Shown here: piece by piece, positions 62,767 through 64,000 of the stretch
How the letters are laid out: each line of letters starts with the position of its first letter
Position numbering within the stretch: the first letter of the stretch is position 1
Assembly (NCBI GenBank): GCA_003282155.1
Contig: QBZY01000001.1
Coordinates: 108,312-172,311, forward strand
DNA from: Pelagibacteraceae bacterium AG-337-I02
Lineage (GTDB): Bacteria > Pseudomonadota > Alphaproteobacteria > HIMB59 > GCA-002718135
Direction of reading: 5' to 3'
DNA length: 64,000 bases
Notes under the pieces: generated by a model
What the model was told of the DNA's origin: nothing
Seen by the model: the letters and a program-made list of their open reading frames with translations, nothing else
Database searches by the model: none
Program-made: the position numbers and the translations under genes

Positions 62767-63936
62767 CTAAATATTTTTATTATTATTTTTAAATAACAGA
62801 CCATGTTCTCTTACAAAATTTTTATTTATAGTAGAAGATTGCCTTATAGATTTTGTTTTTTCTTCTTCAAATTTGAAATCAAATTTCTTGAAAGTTTCTA
62901 TCCAATAGTTTTGATCTTGAGTATTAACATGGTGGTATCCACCTTTTCCTAAAGGTGCAAAAGTACAAAAAACATATCTACATTTTTTAAAAGTATCAAA
63001 ATAATTATTAGTATATATTTTTTCTACGTGTTCCAGGAATTCTACACACCAACATAAATCAAAATTTAATTTTATCTTGAGAGGACCGCTTGTATAGTCA
63101 TGTAAATAAAAATTATTACCAATTTCTCTTATTATTGAGTCATCTCCATCGACCCCAACAGCTTTTATTCCAAGACTTTTGGAATATTTAACCATACCAC
63201 CTGGACCACATCCAACATCAATCATTGTTCTAACTTTTATTATCTCAAGTATTTTTTTATAAGCACCCTCATCCACCCATGTTTTGCTTGAATGTCCTGA
63301 TAGATGATGACCTAGTCTTACAGGGTCATAAAAATCATAATCAATTTTTTCTAGCTTATTAATTTTTAAATCAAATAAAATTGCCATATCAGTAAAATTA
63401 CTTAAAATCTGATTGTATAGATGATCCACAAACGACTGATTTCTTTTTTCAGTAGTTTGATAAAAAACTTTATCAACAAAATTATCCTTTATTTGTAATT
63501 TTTTACCATACCTATCTAAAAACGATATTTCTTCTAATCTAAAATTTTTATTTACATTGATAAAATTGAATAGGTTTGGATTGAAATTCAAGTAACTATA
63601 ATTAATAAAACCTAGAAATGGTAATATATTAACAAACTGAGTTTCTAATTTAGAAATTTTCAATATTTGATTATAAAAACTTAATTGATTTATAAAAATA
63701 CTTGAAAAAAAAATATTAATTATGATGTCATAATCATTTTTTAATTGAAAAAAAGTTTCAGTTTTTTCGACAATATTAATATTTTTCCTATTTTCTAAAC
63801 TATCTATATAATTGATTATTATTGAATTTTGATTCGTAGGATTATAAGAAAAATATGAATCATTTAAAACTAGTATTTTTTTGTTATCTTCCTTCGTTAG
63901 ATATTCCTCTATATTTTTGAAAAAGCCTACATGCAT
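62767..63936 (-). CDS. Class I SAM-dependent methyltransferase with uncharacterised N-terminal region
   Basis: MIDVGCGPGGMVKYSKSLGIKAVGVDGD; WCVEFLEHVEK. Confidence 0.8.
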   Translation of the reverse strand: MHVGFFKNIEEYLTKEDNKKILVLNDSYFSYNPTNQNSIIINYIDSLENRKNINIVEKTETFFQLKNDYDIIINIFFSSIFINQLSFYNQILKISKLETQFVNILPFLGFINYSYLNFNPNLFNFINVNKNFRLEEISFLDRYGKKLQIKDNFVDKVFYQTTEKRNQSFVDHLYNQILSNFTDMAILFDLKINKLEKIDYDFYDPVRLGHHLSGHSSKTWVDEGAYKKILEIIKVRTMIDVGCGPGGMVKYSKSLGIKAVGVDGDDSIIREIGNNFYLHDYTSGPLKIKLNFDLCWCVEFLEHVEKIYTNNYFDTFKKCRYVFCTFAPLGKGGYHHVNTQDQNYWIETFKKFDFKFEEEKTKSIRQSSTINKNFVREHGLLFKNNNKNI

Positions 63937-64000
63937 ATTTTAAAAATTTTTGTTGATAATACTAATGCCATTCAAAAAACCAGGAATTATATAAACTTTC

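Overview
AT-rich chromosomal segment that looks like a streamlined pelagic alphaproteobacterium (HIMB59/AEGEAN-169, SAR116 or SAR11-like; this is inferred from gene content and order, not tested). Most of the window is housekeeping backbone: BMP-type nucleoside ABC transporter and upp, pyc, dapB, dnaJ/dnaK/grpE/hrcA, rph/rdgB, lpoA-like/rsmI/BON, his operon, hslVU, lipid A-type envelope genes, dnaQ-coaE-aroE-maf, rho-mnmE-mnmG-rsmG-parA-parB, holA-lptE-leuS, porin, lolA-ftsK. A divergent, very AT-rich gap (33252-33666) between maf and rho, with two parS-like sites 2.4-2.6 kb away, is a strong candidate replication origin. The right end carries a retinal/beta-carotene cluster (crtI-crtB-crtY-blh) ending at an intact tRNA-Gly(GCC), followed by an accessory region. 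There, two integrase-less cassettes lie in tandem between copies of the tRNA-Gly 3' end (perfect 57-bp repeat, then a third copy at about 46/57). Just inside both ends of each cassette is an imperfect direct repeat containing a doubled RKGACA-type motif. Cassette 1 carries one HNH endonuclease gene plus a tRNA-Ser half. Cassette 2 carries alternative oxidase, an IsdG/HmoA-like monooxygenase and a flavodoxin-fold NAD(P)H oxidoreductase. This tycheposon-like array is the most interesting feature. Also notable is a T4-type lysozyme in the locus slot where alphaproteobacteria usually carry mltA.
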